DNA of 18,304 bases, taken from Bdellovibrionaceae bacterium UBA2466. Lineage in GTDB: Bacteria; Bdellovibrionota; FAC87; UBA2466. The position numbers and the translations under genes are program-made. The notes beneath the pieces are model-generated. The model made no database searches, was not told the origin of the DNA, and saw nothing but the letters and a program-made list of their open reading frames with translations. Positions 6,056-14,440 of the stretch are shown here, piece after piece. The stretch covers positions 1 through 18,304 of the forward strand of contig DDPO01000014.1 of the NCBI GenBank assembly GCA_002342225.1, given 5' to 3'. The first letter of the stretch is position 1. Every line of letters starts with the position of its first letter.

Positions 6056-7522
6056 TTATCCTTTTATGACTCCGACAGGTTTCAATCGTGCTACAAAAGA
6101 TGCAATCTTTGCGTGCCTAATCGCTTCTACAACTTCGTTAATGTCTTTATAAGCCTCAGGCATTTCCTCTTCAACAGTGTCTCTTCCAGAAGCTTTTAGG
6201 AAAACACCATGTTCCTCAAGCTCTCTGGATATAGAACGGCCTCGTGCTTGTTTTTTGGCCTGAGCTCGCGAGAGTTCTCTTCCTGCGCCATGGCACGCAC
6301 TCCCGAGGGAGAGCTCCATAGAGTTTGCACTACCTGCCAAAATAAAACTGAATCTTCCCATGTCACCTGGAACAATCACGGGCTGACCGGTTGCTAGATA
6401 TGGCTGCGGTAGTGAGGGGTGTCTTGGTGGATAAGCTCGAGTTGCACCTTTTCGATGGATGCAAACTCTTTGAGAGTTTCGATGTGATGGGAAGTGAAAT
6501 TCCTCCCATTTGGCAATGTTGTGGCAGATGTCATACAGAATCTTAAACTCGATATTTGGGAAGTGTCTTTTAAAAGTTTCTTTCACCCAAAAGCTAATGA
6601 TCTGTCGATTATTGAAAGCAAAGTTAGCTGCGGCCGCCATGGCACCTAAATAACTTTTTCCCTCGACAGATTCGAGAGGGAGGGCTGCTAGTTCTCGATC
6701 AACGAGTTCGATACCATATTTAGAGGCGGTGTTTAGTGCAAGTTCGATGTACTCACTACACACTTGATAACCCAAACCACGAGACCCTGTATGGATCATG
6801 ATTACTATGTGATCAGGTTCTAATCCAAACGCAAGAGCTTTTGCTTTATCAAAGATTGTGTCAACAGCCTGAATTTCTAAGAAGTGATTTCCTGATCCTA
6901 AGGTGCCCAGTTGATTGTGCCCCCGTTCTCTGGCTCTTTGACTAACCTTTTCTGGGTCAGCGAATATGAGCCGCCCCTTTTCCTCGATAAAATCGAGATC
7001 GCTTAGGTCACCAAAACCGTTTTTGACCGCCCAACTTGCTCCATCTGCCAAAATAGAATCTAACTGCCCCATTGAAAGCTCGAGATCTTTTCGTTTTGAG
7101 CCTACTCCACAGGGAACAACATCAAAAAGTTCACTCACTAGCCTCTTAGTCATTTTGTTGTTTTTAAGTTGTTGGACAGAAATATTAGTAGTTAAAACTC
7201 TGACCCCGCAATTGATGTCGTAACCAACTCCTCCGGGAGAAACCACTCCGGTTTTTTCGTGAAAAGCTGCAACTCCTCCGATGGGAAAACCATAACCTTG
7301 GTGAATGTCGGGCATCGTTAATACGGGGTCTAAAACGCCTGGAAGAGTGGCTACGTTAGCTGCTTGTTCAATACTTTTGTCATCTTTGATTTGAAGAATG
7401 AGGTTTTTTGAAGCGATGATATTAACACCCACTCGCATTTTTCCTTGTGGCTCTACACGCCAAATTCCTGGTTTGATTTCTGTGAGGGTTCGAGAGCCCA
7501 GCTGTAGTGCATTACTCCGCAT
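6056..7522 (-). CDS. rtcB: RNA-splicing ligase RtcB
   Basis: RtcB joins RNA 2',3'-cyclic phosphate or 3'-phosphate ends to 5'-OH ends using GTP and Mn2+, for RNA repair. The 488-residue length is typical. By comparison with Pyrococcus RtcB, the metal ligands are D102 and C105 (in GYDINCGVR), N212 and H213 (GSGNHF), H244 (IHTGSRG) and H334 (DICHN). The guanylylated histidine is H411 (GSACHGAGR). HRKGATRA at 356-363 is also conserved. Nothing catalytic is missing. It lies 23 nt after archease, its activating partner, so the two probably share a transcript. I see no ribosome site close to the ATG at 7522; a TATACT lies 9 nt upstream of the ATG but has no good -35 box. Confidence 0.97.
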   Translation of the reverse strand: MRSNALQLGSRTLTEIKPGIWRVEPQGKMRVGVNIIASKNLILQIKDDKSIEQAANVATLPGVLDPVLTMPDIHQGYGFPIGGVAAFHEKTGVVSPGGVGYDINCGVRVLTTNISVQQLKNNKMTKRLVSELFDVVPCGVGSKRKDLELSMGQLDSILADGASWAVKNGFGDLSDLDFIEEKGRLIFADPEKVSQRARERGHNQLGTLGSGNHFLEIQAVDTIFDKAKALAFGLEPDHIVIMIHTGSRGLGYQVCSEYIELALNTASKYGIELVDRELAALPLESVEGKSYLGAMAAAANFAFNNRQIISFWVKETFKRHFPNIEFKILYDICHNIAKWEEFHFPSHRNSQRVCIHRKGATRAYPPRHPSLPQPYLATGQPVIVPGDMGRFSFILAGSANSMELSLGSACHGAGRELSRAQAKKQARGRSISRELEEHGVFLKASGRDTVEEEMPEAYKDINEVVEAIRHAKIASFVARLKPVGVIKG

Positions 7523-7545
7523 TTCGACACTAGTATAGGCCCTGG

Positions 7546-7983
7546 TTAAAGATCCAGAAAGACCTTTGCAAAAAATGAGTGTTCGGGTTCCGACCGCATT
7601 CCGAGCTCAAGTTGGTGGAAAGTGACTGCTTTGATTTCGGAAACATGACCATGCCTCACTGGTTGGTAGAACTCTCCAAAGAGCGATGCTGTAATTTTTT
7701 TTCCATCAAAAAAATCGAAAACAATTTTCTTGCTTAGAAATTTATCTTTTTCAAACAAGAAAAGAATTTCATTAAGCCATTTTACTAAAAGTTGCTCTTT
7801 GTTTGGGGCCTCGACAGAAATCGTTCTCTTTTCATTTTCTTCGATAAGATCGAGTTTTACCATGAGGTCTGTCAGAGCCGAAGCAGCATCAATGTACAGT
7901 CGTTGAAGGGAGGGGGCTTCGATTGAAAAACCAGTGTCAGATTTGTGGTCTAAAGGCTGATATGAAAGTTTTCTTTCGGGCAT
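7546..7983 (-). CDS. Archease, RtcB-activating protein
   Basis: Archease speeds RtcB guanylylation and lets it turn over and accept other nucleotides. The 145-residue length fits the family. Visible features are the N-terminal metal-binding segment LDHKSDTGF (D12, H13, D16), a WLNEILFLFE core (69-78), the IKAVTFHQL motif (117-125) and a C-terminal VFLDL with D144. I start it at the ATG at 7983. A TTG at 8007 would add eight residues, but it lies upstream of a TATAAT box and has no ribosome site. With the promoter described separately, transcription would begin at about this ATG, so the mRNA is probably leaderless. rtcB follows after 23 nt. Confidence 0.94.
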   Translation of the reverse strand: MPERKLSYQPLDHKSDTGFSIEAPSLQRLYIDAASALTDLMVKLDLIEENEKRTISVEAPNKEQLLVKWLNEILFLFEKDKFLSKKIVFDFFDGKKITASLFGEFYQPVRHGHVSEIKAVTFHQLELGMRSEPEHSFFAKVFLDL

Positions 7984-7990
7984 AGACGCT

Positions 7991-8020
7991 ATTATAAAAG
8001 CGAACAAAAAAGGATGCCAA
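7991..8020 (-). promoter_or_regulatory. Near-consensus promoter of archease-rtcB, placed for a leaderless mRNA
   Basis: On the minus strand TTGGCA (8020-8015) is followed after 18 nt by a perfect TATAAT (7996-7991). Only 7 nt separate the -10 box from the archease ATG, so the expected +1 is at or next to the A of ATG. The -35 box directly abuts the T-tract of the upstream terminator. TTGGCA also resembles a sigma-54 -24 element, but no GC lies at the needed -12 spacing. Confidence 0.7.
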
Positions 8021-8061
8021 TAAAAAACCCCTGGCTAGGAGTAAACCCGAAGCCAGGGGTT
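8021..8061 (-). terminator. Rho-independent terminator after the sigma-54 regulator gene
   Basis: A perfect 11-bp stem (AACCCCTGGCT at 8026-8036 with AGCCAGGGGTT at 8051-8061) has a 14-nt loop and, in the minus direction, runs into TTTTTT (8027-8022). It begins 16 nt past the regulator stop and should separate that transcript from archease-rtcB. Confidence 0.92.
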
Positions 8062-8077
8062 AGAGAGTCGTTTGCTT

Positions 8078-9658
8078 TTATAATTCGCCGGGTCGTTTGC
8101 CCGCCGCTACCAGCTTACGCTTATCGAGGTTGTATTTTTCAACCTTGTTGATAAGACCGGCACGGCTGATTCCGAGCTCTTTGGCCAGACGAGATTTGTT
8201 CCATCCGGTTCGTTTCAAACCTTCGCGGATCATTTCTCGTTCGAGCTCTTCCAAGGCATCGCGGAGTTTGCCCTGAATTCGAACCCCTTGAACTTTATTG
8301 CGTTCACCGAATTCACGGATTCTTGCTGAAAGCATATCGACTGTGATTTTGCCTTCGGCACCCGCTAAAACGGTGACTCTTTCCATTTCGTTTTCTAATT
8401 CCCGGATATTACCTGGCCACGGGTAATCGAATATTTTTTCGAGTGCTCGTTTAGTCAATAGCTTAGGCTTGATTTGCTTTTCGGCTGCTGACTTGGCTAG
8501 GAAATGTTCGCAAAGAATTAGAATGTCTTCCTTACGATCTCTCAACGGAGGCACCGTGATATTGATCACGTTGATCCTGTAATAGAGGTCTTCCCGGAAA
8601 GTTCCTTTCTCCACCATGTCTTTTAAGTCACGGTTCGTAGCTGCTAGGATTCGAACGTCGACTTTTCGAGGTTCCGTGGCACCTACGGGTAGAAAAGTTC
8701 CCTCTTGGATGACCCTAAGAAGTTTGACTTGCATTGTTGGTGAGGTATCGCCAATCTCGTCGAGGAAGAAAGTTCCTCCATCAGCAGTCTCGAATAACCC
8801 CTTTTTATCTTTGACTGCGCCGGTGAATGAACCTTTGACGTGACCAAACAACTCTGAATCAAGCAAGTTATCATTGAATGCAGAGCAGTTTTGAGTGACG
8901 AAGATTTTATCTTTTCTTGGGGAATTGTAGTGAATGGCTTTAGCTATGAGCTCTTTACCAGTTCCGTTTTCCCCTTGAATGAGTACAGTGCTTTCACTGT
9001 TTTTGATCTTGTCGAGAAGTCCGTAGACATCTTGCATCGGTTTGGACTTACCGATCATGTTGTCATACTTGTACCGAACCCCGAGCTCTTTATTAAGCTC
9101 CTGAATTCGGTCGTCTCGCATACTGATCTCTTTGTGAAGAGTGCTGATCTCTTGAGAGACTAAGTCTGAGAGCTCAGAGAAGTAAGGGAGTTCCTCCTTC
9201 TCCATGCATCGAACTTTTGAAACAGCAAGGTCGATTTCCTGATGAGGTAAGTTAAAGTGAGCCATTGCTTTTGCTAGCTCCTTTTTCTGTCCCTCGGCTA
9301 CGCCCTCGGGGAAGTGGCCTAGGCAAATAACTGCGCCCATGAACTCATTATCGATGATAATTGGAAATGCAGAACCCATGAAGTTTGGTAGAAACTCTTT
9401 GAGAGCTCCCTTTTCTTGGGTTTTTCGTAACTCTGCAGTGGTGTTTCTGACGAAATCTGACAATGCATCGTGTCCTTCATCTCGTTGCAGAATGAGATTC
9501 ATGACATGATTAGCGTGTTCTCGCTTTTTGCCTTTCTCGATAATTTTTAGGTTTCCACGATCATCTGCAAAGTAGACATCGATGCTAAACCACTTTGCTA
9601 TGACCTCTTTGAGCTTTCGGATAACATGTATATGCTCAAACTCATCCCAATTAATCAT
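8078..9658 (-). CDS. Sigma-54-dependent transcriptional activator (bacterial enhancer-binding protein)
   Basis: This 526-residue protein should bind DNA upstream of sigma-54 promoters and use ATP to open them. Residues 1-150 form a sensor domain that looks PocR- or GAF-like (FADDRGN near 30-36, MGSAFPIIIDNEFMGAVICLG near 94-114). A helical linker spans about 160-192. The AAA+ domain has Walker A GENGTGKE (229-236), the sigma-54 contact loop as GSFTGA (276-281, the Ser variant of GAFTGA), and Walker B FFLDE (297-301). A Fis-type helix-turn-helix lies near 483-507. A strong GGAGGTG site precedes the ATG at 9658. It sits next to archease-rtcB like RtcR, but I see no CARF domain and a terminator separates them. 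No receiver-domain Asp pattern is visible. Confidence 0.93.
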   Translation of the reverse strand: MINWDEFEHIHVIRKLKEVIAKWFSIDVYFADDRGNLKIIEKGKKREHANHVMNLILQRDEGHDALSDFVRNTTAELRKTQEKGALKEFLPNFMGSAFPIIIDNEFMGAVICLGHFPEGVAEGQKKELAKAMAHFNLPHQEIDLAVSKVRCMEKEELPYFSELSDLVSQEISTLHKEISMRDDRIQELNKELGVRYKYDNMIGKSKPMQDVYGLLDKIKNSESTVLIQGENGTGKELIAKAIHYNSPRKDKIFVTQNCSAFNDNLLDSELFGHVKGSFTGAVKDKKGLFETADGGTFFLDEIGDTSPTMQVKLLRVIQEGTFLPVGATEPRKVDVRILAATNRDLKDMVEKGTFREDLYYRINVINITVPPLRDRKEDILILCEHFLAKSAAEKQIKPKLLTKRALEKIFDYPWPGNIRELENEMERVTVLAGAEGKITVDMLSARIREFGERNKVQGVRIQGKLRDALEELEREMIREGLKRTGWNKSRLAKELGISRAGLINKVEKYNLDKRKLVAAGKRPGEL

Positions 9659-9689
9659 AAGGCACCTCCGGAAAGACGTTTTTGTTTAA

Positions 9690-9752
9690 AGAGAGAGCCT
9701 AGAGCAAAATGTGAACAGGGTTTCCACGTTCACACTTTTCACCAATCTCTCT
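9690..9752 (-). promoter_or_regulatory. Interrupted stem-loop in the 5' UTR of the regulator gene
   Basis: In the minus-strand RNA, AGAGAGA (9752-9746) can pair with TCTCTCT (9696-9690), and inside it GTGAAC with flanking A-tract pairs with GTTCAC and T-tract (TGTGAAC at 9710-9716 and GTTCACA at 9728-9734 on the plus strand). The element lies between the predicted transcription start (near 9797) and the ribosome site. It may be a cis-acting RNA or a protein operator. Confidence 0.45.
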
Positions 9753-9803
9753 GTCTAACGTTTTGTAGACACTGATTTAGAAAAATACGCTCAACTTGTT
9801 TCT

Positions 9804-9832
9804 ACTGTAACGATTCTAACACGTCGAGTCAA
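9804..9832 (-). promoter_or_regulatory. Sigma-70-type promoter of the sigma-54 regulator gene
   Basis: On the minus strand TTGACT (9832-9827; 5 of 6) and TACAGT (9809-9804; 4 of 6) are spaced by 17 nt. The start would be near 9797, giving a 5' UTR of about 140 nt. Confidence 0.6.
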
Positions 9833-9859
9833 TACTCGGTTGGCCAACTTTCAGTCGAA

Positions 9860-9885
9860 AAATTGTGAAGAAAATTTCACAATTT
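9860..9885. promoter_or_regulatory. Perfect 10-bp dyad, operator or AT-rich terminator
   Basis: AAATTGTGAA (9860-9869) and TTCACAATTT (9876-9885) are perfect complements separated by 6 nt. It lies about 28-58 nt upstream of the -35 box of the regulator promoter, a usual place for an activator site. It could also serve as a weak uvrA terminator, since T-rich sequence follows on the minus strand. The half-site TGTGAA recurs in the stem at 9710-9734. Confidence 0.5.
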
Positions 9886-10005
9886 GAATTTTTGTTTTGA
9901 GTTCATAGAGATACAAAGTCCGTTTTGACAATGAAGTGTGCGATCATAATTTAGGCGTTGCAAAAATCAGAAACACGCTGTCAACAAAGTAGCTGCTAGA
10001 TTCTG

Positions 10006-12810
10006 TTACAACAGTTCGCTGAGGTAACGACTAGTGTGCAAAAGTTTTTTCTGTGCAACTGCTTTCGGGGTCCCTGTGGCGACGATGTTTCCACCACCTT
10101 CACCGCCGTCGGGCCCCAAATCAATAATGTAATCCGCAGCACAAATGAGTTGCAGATTGTGCTCAATCACAATGACGGAGTGGCCGCTGGATATGAGTCT
10201 TCTTAAAACGTGAGTTAATCTGACGACTTCATTAAAGTGAAGTCCAGTCGTGGGTTCATCTAAGATAAATAGTGTAGATCCACCTTTGCTCATCGTTTGA
10301 GTCAGCTCCCTGGCAATTTTTAATCTCTGGGACTCTCCTCCCGAAAGCGAAAAACCGGGTTGGCCCAATTGTAAGTAACCTAGTCCTACATCAACAAGTA
10401 GGGAAAGTTTTGTTCTAAGGGAAGGAATACCCTTAAAAAATTCGTAGGCCTCATCGATTGTCATCCGAAGCACATCATCTATATTTTTCCCTCGGTATCG
10501 TACGGCCAGCACAGACCTCTTAAATCGTTTTTCATCGCAGTCTTGACACGGAACCCAAACATCTTCCATAAAAACCATGTCGACTTTGACTCTTCCTTCA
10601 CCTTCGCAAGTGTCACATCTGCCTCCTGCAACGTTGAAAGAAAAAGAGCCAGGAGAGAACCCCTGTTTTATAGCTTCCGGAGTTTGCGAAAAGAGAGCCC
10701 GAATCTCATCATACCCTTTGATGAACGTGATAGGATTTGAACGCGATGTTTTTCCAACAGGACTTTGGTCCACGAGTTCTACAGAAGACAGATTCTCAAA
10801 ACCGCTGATAGACGAAAATTTGCCTATCTTATCGCTTGTTCCGTTAAGGATCTTTGAAAGGGCCTGAAATAATGTATCGACAATGAGTGTGCTTTTCCCA
10901 GATCCTGAGACGCCAGTTACAGCAACGATGCACTTTAAGGGAATGTCGATATCTACGTTTTTTAAGTTGTTGCTTTTAGCTCCTCGGAGTTCAATGAAGT
11001 TCCCTTTGGGCTCGCTTAAGGGTCTTAGTAGAGAGTGTCTGCATTCATTTCGCCAATCCTTGACGGCTCGGGAAGTCGTCGAATCTGCTTTTAGAAAGAG
11101 TTCTCTTGATCCCGAAAAAATGACTTCTCCGCCCCGCATCCCCGATCCCGGTCCCATATCAATAATATACTGACCCCATTCGATCACTTCGGGATCATGT
11201 TCCACAAGGAGTAGCGAGTTACCCAGTTGGTGAAGTTTATTTAAAACTTTTAGCAATTGTTGAGTATCTTTGGGATGAAGTCCAATGGAAGGCTCGTCAA
11301 GAACATAGAGAGTATCTGTTAGGCCTTGGCTCAGCTGCGTGCCGAGAAGAATTCTTTGGTACTCGCCTCCTGAAAGAGATTTTGTGAGGCGTGAAAGCGT
11401 AAGATATCCAAGCCCTACCGTTTCTAACGTATCCAAGCGCCTATCAAGTTGAGCCAATATATCTTTTGCGATTTTTTTCTCTTTGGCATTTAAAGAGAGG
11501 TCTGAAAAAAAGCTTCTCAATTGAGAAATGGTCATTGAGGAAACTTGAGCAATGCTTTGATCTGCCACTTTGACCCGAAGAGAGTCATTATTGAGTCTTT
11601 GTCCCTCACAGGCTTTGCATGTGAAAGGGGAAGTATAGCGACTTAGGAAAACCCGGATTCGCATTTTGTATTTTTCTTCTTCAAGAAGTTTGAAAACGCC
11701 CCTGACACCGCGAAACTTCTTATCTCCATTAAAGATCATCTCTCTATGTTTTTTTGAGAGTTCTTTGTAAGGCAGGGTTTCATCAATGCGTTGGGTATGG
11801 CAAAATTCTAGAAGTTTTTTTTGCCAATTTCTTAGAGAGGGTTTAGTGAAGGGGTCGATTGCCCCTTTTAGAATCGATAATGATGAATTGGGTACTATCA
11901 AATCTTCATCTATTTCCAAGGTGTTTCCGAATCCTTTACAGGTTTCACAAGCTCCTAATGGACTGTTGAAAGAGAATGAAATGGCTGATTTAGGGCTTGC
12001 CGTTTCATGGCACTTCGGACATCTCGCCCAGCGAGAGAAATTCTCGGCCAATTCAAAAACTTTGGTTTCCCCTTGGTACAGATTGACTTCATTATCTCCC
12101 ATCCCTAGAGCGTTATGGATGGCCTCGATGAATCGTTTTTGTTCATCTTTGTTTTCATCAGCTGTTACTTTAATTCTGTCGACAATCACAACAAAGGATT
12201 TTGGCAGTTTTTTCTTTTTTAAGAGATCTTCTACTAGAACTGCCTCGGATTGCACCAAGACGCGGGTAAATCCTGTTCGCAGAAGCTCTGAAAGAAAATC
12301 GTGTGGGGTTTCTTTGGGTTTGGTGTGTGCACATATTAGCAAACCCTTCCCTGAGTATTTTTGTTTGATAAACTCATAGATATCGTGAGGAGTTTTCTGT
12401 TCTTTAGGTAAATGGCACTTGGAGCAGTATTCTTTGCCGACTTTTTCAAAAAGAAGCCGCAGGTAGTCGTTAATTTCTGTAGTTGTTCCTACCGTTGCCC
12501 GAGAATTTCGCACTGGATTTATTTGTTCGAGTGCGATGGAAGGAGGTATGTTGATCAGTTTCTCCACGAGTGGCGCTTTGAAACGCTCGAGAAATTGTCT
12601 CGCATAAGTCGAGAGCGATTGCATGTACCTTCGCTGACCTTCGGCATAGATGGTTTCAAAAGCAAGCGATGATTTCCCAGACCCGCTCGGCCCAGTTACG
12701 ATGACACTTTTTCCGAGGGGGATGTCGAGGTCGATGTCTTTGAGGTTGTTTTGACGCACTCCTCTTAGGACAAGTTCTCGTTTAGAATCTATGTTATTAT
12801 CTTCAGGCAT
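10006..12810 (-). CDS. uvrA: UvrABC excision nuclease subunit A
   Basis: UvrA is the damage-sensing ABC ATPase of nucleotide excision repair; it loads UvrB onto DNA. The 934-residue length is typical. Two ATPase halves are visible: Walker [10 protein letters not shown] (40-48) and GVSGSGKST (633-641), LSGGE signatures at 479 and 822, and Walker B DEPSIG (505-510) and DEPTTG (851-856). Zinc modules are C264/C267/C288/C291 and C732/C735/C755/C758, plus CxxC pairs at 129/132 and 398/401. The region of about 133-260 is present, so the UvrB-binding domain is kept and this is not the short UvrA2 type. It is divergent from the glycosyltransferase gene with a 47-nt gap. No ribosome site is visible near the ATG, and I see no SOS box I can support. 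Confidence 0.98.
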   Translation of the reverse strand: MPEDNNIDSKRELVLRGVRQNNLKDIDLDIPLGKSVIVTGPSGSGKSSLAFETIYAEGQRRYMQSLSTYARQFLERFKAPLVEKLINIPPSIALEQINPVRNSRATVGTTTEINDYLRLLFEKVGKEYCSKCHLPKEQKTPHDIYEFIKQKYSGKGLLICAHTKPKETPHDFLSELLRTGFTRVLVQSEAVLVEDLLKKKKLPKSFVVIVDRIKVTADENKDEQKRFIEAIHNALGMGDNEVNLYQGETKVFELAENFSRWARCPKCHETASPKSAISFSFNSPLGACETCKGFGNTLEIDEDLIVPNSSLSILKGAIDPFTKPSLRNWQKKLLEFCHTQRIDETLPYKELSKKHREMIFNGDKKFRGVRGVFKLLEEEKYKMRIRVFLSRYTSPFTCKACEGQRLNNDSLRVKVADQSIAQVSSMTISQLRSFFSDLSLNAKEKKIAKDILAQLDRRLDTLETVGLGYLTLSRLTKSLSGGEYQRILLGTQLSQGLTDTLYVLDEPSIGLHPKDTQQLLKVLNKLHQLGNSLLLVEHDPEVIEWGQYIIDMGPGSGMRGGEVIFSGSRELFLKADSTTSRAVKDWRNECRHSLLRPLSEPKGNFIELRGAKSNNLKNVDIDIPLKCIVAVTGVSGSGKSTLIVDTLFQALSKILNGTSDKIGKFSSISGFENLSSVELVDQSPVGKTSRSNPITFIKGYDEIRALFSQTPEAIKQGFSPGSFSFNVAGGRCDTCEGEGRVKVDMVFMEDVWVPCQDCDEKRFKRSVLAVRYRGKNIDDVLRMTIDEAYEFFKGIPSLRTKLSLLVDVGLGYLQLGQPGFSLSGGESQRLKIARELTQTMSKGGSTLFILDEPTTGLHFNEVVRLTHVLRRLISSGHSVIVIEHNLQLICAADYIIDLGPDGGEGGGNIVATGTPKAVAQKKLLHTSRYLSELL

Positions 12811-12857
12811 TCGTTAATTTAAAGAGTCCAAATTACTACTAAGGGCAGATTACAGCA

Positions 12858-13856
12858 ATGGACAAGAATAACAAAGTTTTGCTTGGCATCTTTTTAGCCC
12901 TTACCCTCCTAGCCGGGGCGGGGCTTGCCTTAGTGGTTGACGCTTTTGTCCGAGTTCCTAATTTTTCTGAGATGCGTAATAAAGTTATTGTACCCATCAA
13001 GTTGGCCGACAAATCTTGGGTCGATAGAGAAATGGGACCCAAAACTTCGAGTTGGGTTCCAGCTAGGTTAATCTCCAATCCAATGTTCATGGCAGTGATT
13101 GCATCCGAGGATACAAGTTTTTTTAGTCACCAGGGAATTGATTATCATGAGCTCAGAGAGTCTATTAAGAAAGATTGGGAAGAGAAGAGGTGGGCCCGCG
13201 GAGCTAGCACCATTACCCAACAAGTTATTAAAAACGTGTATTTGAGTCGTGAAAAATCTATTTGGCGAAAATTTAAAGAATTGGTCTGGGCGCGACAAAT
13301 TGAGAAAGTACTTTCAAAGACAGAAATTCTCACTTTTTATCTCAACATGGCTGAATGGGGTCCCAGCATTTACGGAATTGGATCGGCTTCTCAGCATTAT
13401 TTTGGAATTTCGCCATCAGAAATTTCAGCTAAACAGGCCGCTTTTTTAGCAATGTTGTTACCCTCTCCGATAAAGTTTCACAGCTATTTTGTAAAAAAAG
13501 AGTTAACCCCTTTTGCACGGGGTAGAGTAGGGAAGATTTTGAGAGTGATGCTGAGAATGGGATTTTTGGAAGAACAACAGTATCGCGAAGCTCTGAGCGA
13601 AAAGTTGTGGGGAGTCACAGGAGAGCTTCCGGTAAGCCAAGAGGATGATTCGGAAGTTGAAGAGGATTCGGACGAAAAGGTTCTTCAAGATATTTTAGAT
13701 GAACCTAAGCCGAAAAAAAATGAATCAGAAAGTGTGACTAGCCCTACAGGCTCAGCCGTGGTCCCCGATCAAGTGACCCCTCAACCCAAAGATGTGTTGA
13801 GCGAGCCAGATGAAACAGAAAAGACTGCGATCACAGAACCTGCTATTCAGCCGTAA
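12858..13856 (+). CDS. mtgA: Monofunctional peptidoglycan glycosyltransferase (GT51) with acidic tail
   Basis: This enzyme polymerises lipid II into glycan strands at the outer face of the inner membrane. A single membrane segment lies at about 7-28. The GT51 motifs are present: catalytic E84 in ASEDTSFFSHQGID, RGASTITQQ (114-122), a REKSIWRKFKE segment (131-141), and a YLNMAEWG/YGIGSAS stretch. There is no transpeptidase domain. After about residue 255 comes an unusual Asp/Glu/Pro/Ser-rich tail of roughly 80 residues, probably disordered; typical MtgA is about 240 residues against 332 here. The ATG at 12858 has no close ribosome site. It is divergent from uvrA and followed after 63 nt by a membrane-protein gene. 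Confidence 0.92.
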   Translation: MDKNNKVLLGIFLALTLLAGAGLALVVDAFVRVPNFSEMRNKVIVPIKLADKSWVDREMGPKTSSWVPARLISNPMFMAVIASEDTSFFSHQGIDYHELRESIKKDWEEKRWARGASTITQQVIKNVYLSREKSIWRKFKELVWARQIEKVLSKTEILTFYLNMAEWGPSIYGIGSASQHYFGISPSEISAKQAAFLAMLLPSPIKFHSYFVKKELTPFARGRVGKILRVMLRMGFLEEQQYREALSEKLWGVTGELPVSQEDDSEVEEDSDEKVLQDILDEPKPKKNESESVTSPTGSAVVPDQVTPQPKDVLSEPDETEKTAITEPAIQP

Positions 13857-13897
13857 TTAGTTGGCATCTTAGATGCACTGTCAAACAAGTGGTCCTA

Positions 13898-13909
13898 TTA
13901 CAATTGTAA
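13898..13909. promoter_or_regulatory. Perfect 12-bp palindrome beside a ribosome site
   Basis: TTACAATTGTAA is a perfect palindrome directly abutting the GGAGG of the next gene. It could be an operator. A LexA site described for Bdellovibrio is, as I recall, TTAC-N3-GTAA; here the spacer is 4, so I do not assign it. Confidence 0.4.
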
Positions 13910-13919
13910 GGAGGCACTT

Positions 13920-14366
13920 ATGGCAGCTTTAGCGACTAAAGAAATAAGTCCCGTTTTAGAAATTCCTCGAAAGCCTAAATATAATTTTTTGCAACGCTTT
14001 GCACTTCGCAGGGCTCATCCCCGTAGAGTCTTTTTCGATGTTGCGGCTCTTCCGTGGGAAGTATTCTATCTCTGGAACGGTCGATGGGGCGTAGCATTAA
14101 CTCTTTTTATAATGACAAGTGTTGTAAGTATGATTGCAGCTTCAGATGCAGATTACGAAAAGATATCTGAGACAGTTTTAGGCAAGATTGCCTTACTTCA
14201 TTTACTTCCAGTGAACATGTTTTTTCAACTATCAGGTCTGGTTTTCTTGGTTCAGGGGCTTATTTCCCACAATACTCAGTCCATGCTTTTAGGATCATCG
14301 TTTGTATTCATCGGCCATATGGCAGGGTGGGGTAAAGTTCATCGTGCTCTTGAGACTCGGCCTTAA
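13920..14366 (+). CDS. Small multi-pass membrane protein, function unknown
   Basis: I do not recognise this 148-residue protein. A basic cytoplasm-like head (about 16-37, rich in Arg/Lys/His) is followed by three likely membrane segments at about 57-75, 89-113 and 120-136, with a short charged loop at 76-86. There is no signal peptidase site, cysteine or enzyme motif. A perfect AAGGAGG site about 5 nt upstream fixes the ATG at 13920. It follows the glycosyltransferase gene by 63 nt on the same strand and may be co-transcribed, but no terminator or promoter between them is clear enough to decide. A link to the cell envelope is suggested only by this context. Confidence 0.82.
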   Translation: MAALATKEISPVLEIPRKPKYNFLQRFALRRAHPRRVFFDVAALPWEVFYLWNGRWGVALTLFIMTSVVSMIAASDADYEKISETVLGKIALLHLLPVNMFFQLSGLVFLVQGLISHNTQSMLLGSSFVFIGHMAGWGKVHRALETRP

Positions 14367-14440
14367 GATTTTAGAAGAGTTTGTTTTACCTTCCAGTTTT
14401 CTGATGTATCTTCTCCAAAGAAAATTTTGGGGGGATACTC

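Larger units (their letters stand above)
9659..10005. other. Control region of the sigma-54 regulator gene
   Basis: This 347-nt gap follows the uvrA stop and precedes the regulator ATG, all on the minus strand. It contains a promoter (9804-9832), a dyad TTGTGAA/TTCACAA upstream of it, and a long interrupted stem-loop in the predicted 5' UTR. I see no coding frame worth calling and no clear uvrA terminator other than the AT-rich dyad. Confidence 0.65.

Noticed and set aside
8004..8020. Sigma-54 promoter for archease-rtcB (TTGGCA as the -24 element)
   Set aside because: The required GC ten bases after GG is missing; the nearest match is GT at eleven. The sigma-70 reading with a perfect TATAAT fits better.
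11786..12379. Plus-strand 197-codon frame within uvrA
   Set aside because: It is antisense to conserved uvrA sequence, including zinc-module codons, and has no ribosome site or recognisable motif.
12811..12857. SOS (LexA) box in front of uvrA
   Set aside because: TTACTACTAA resembles half of a TTAC-N3-GTAA site, but the second half does not match.
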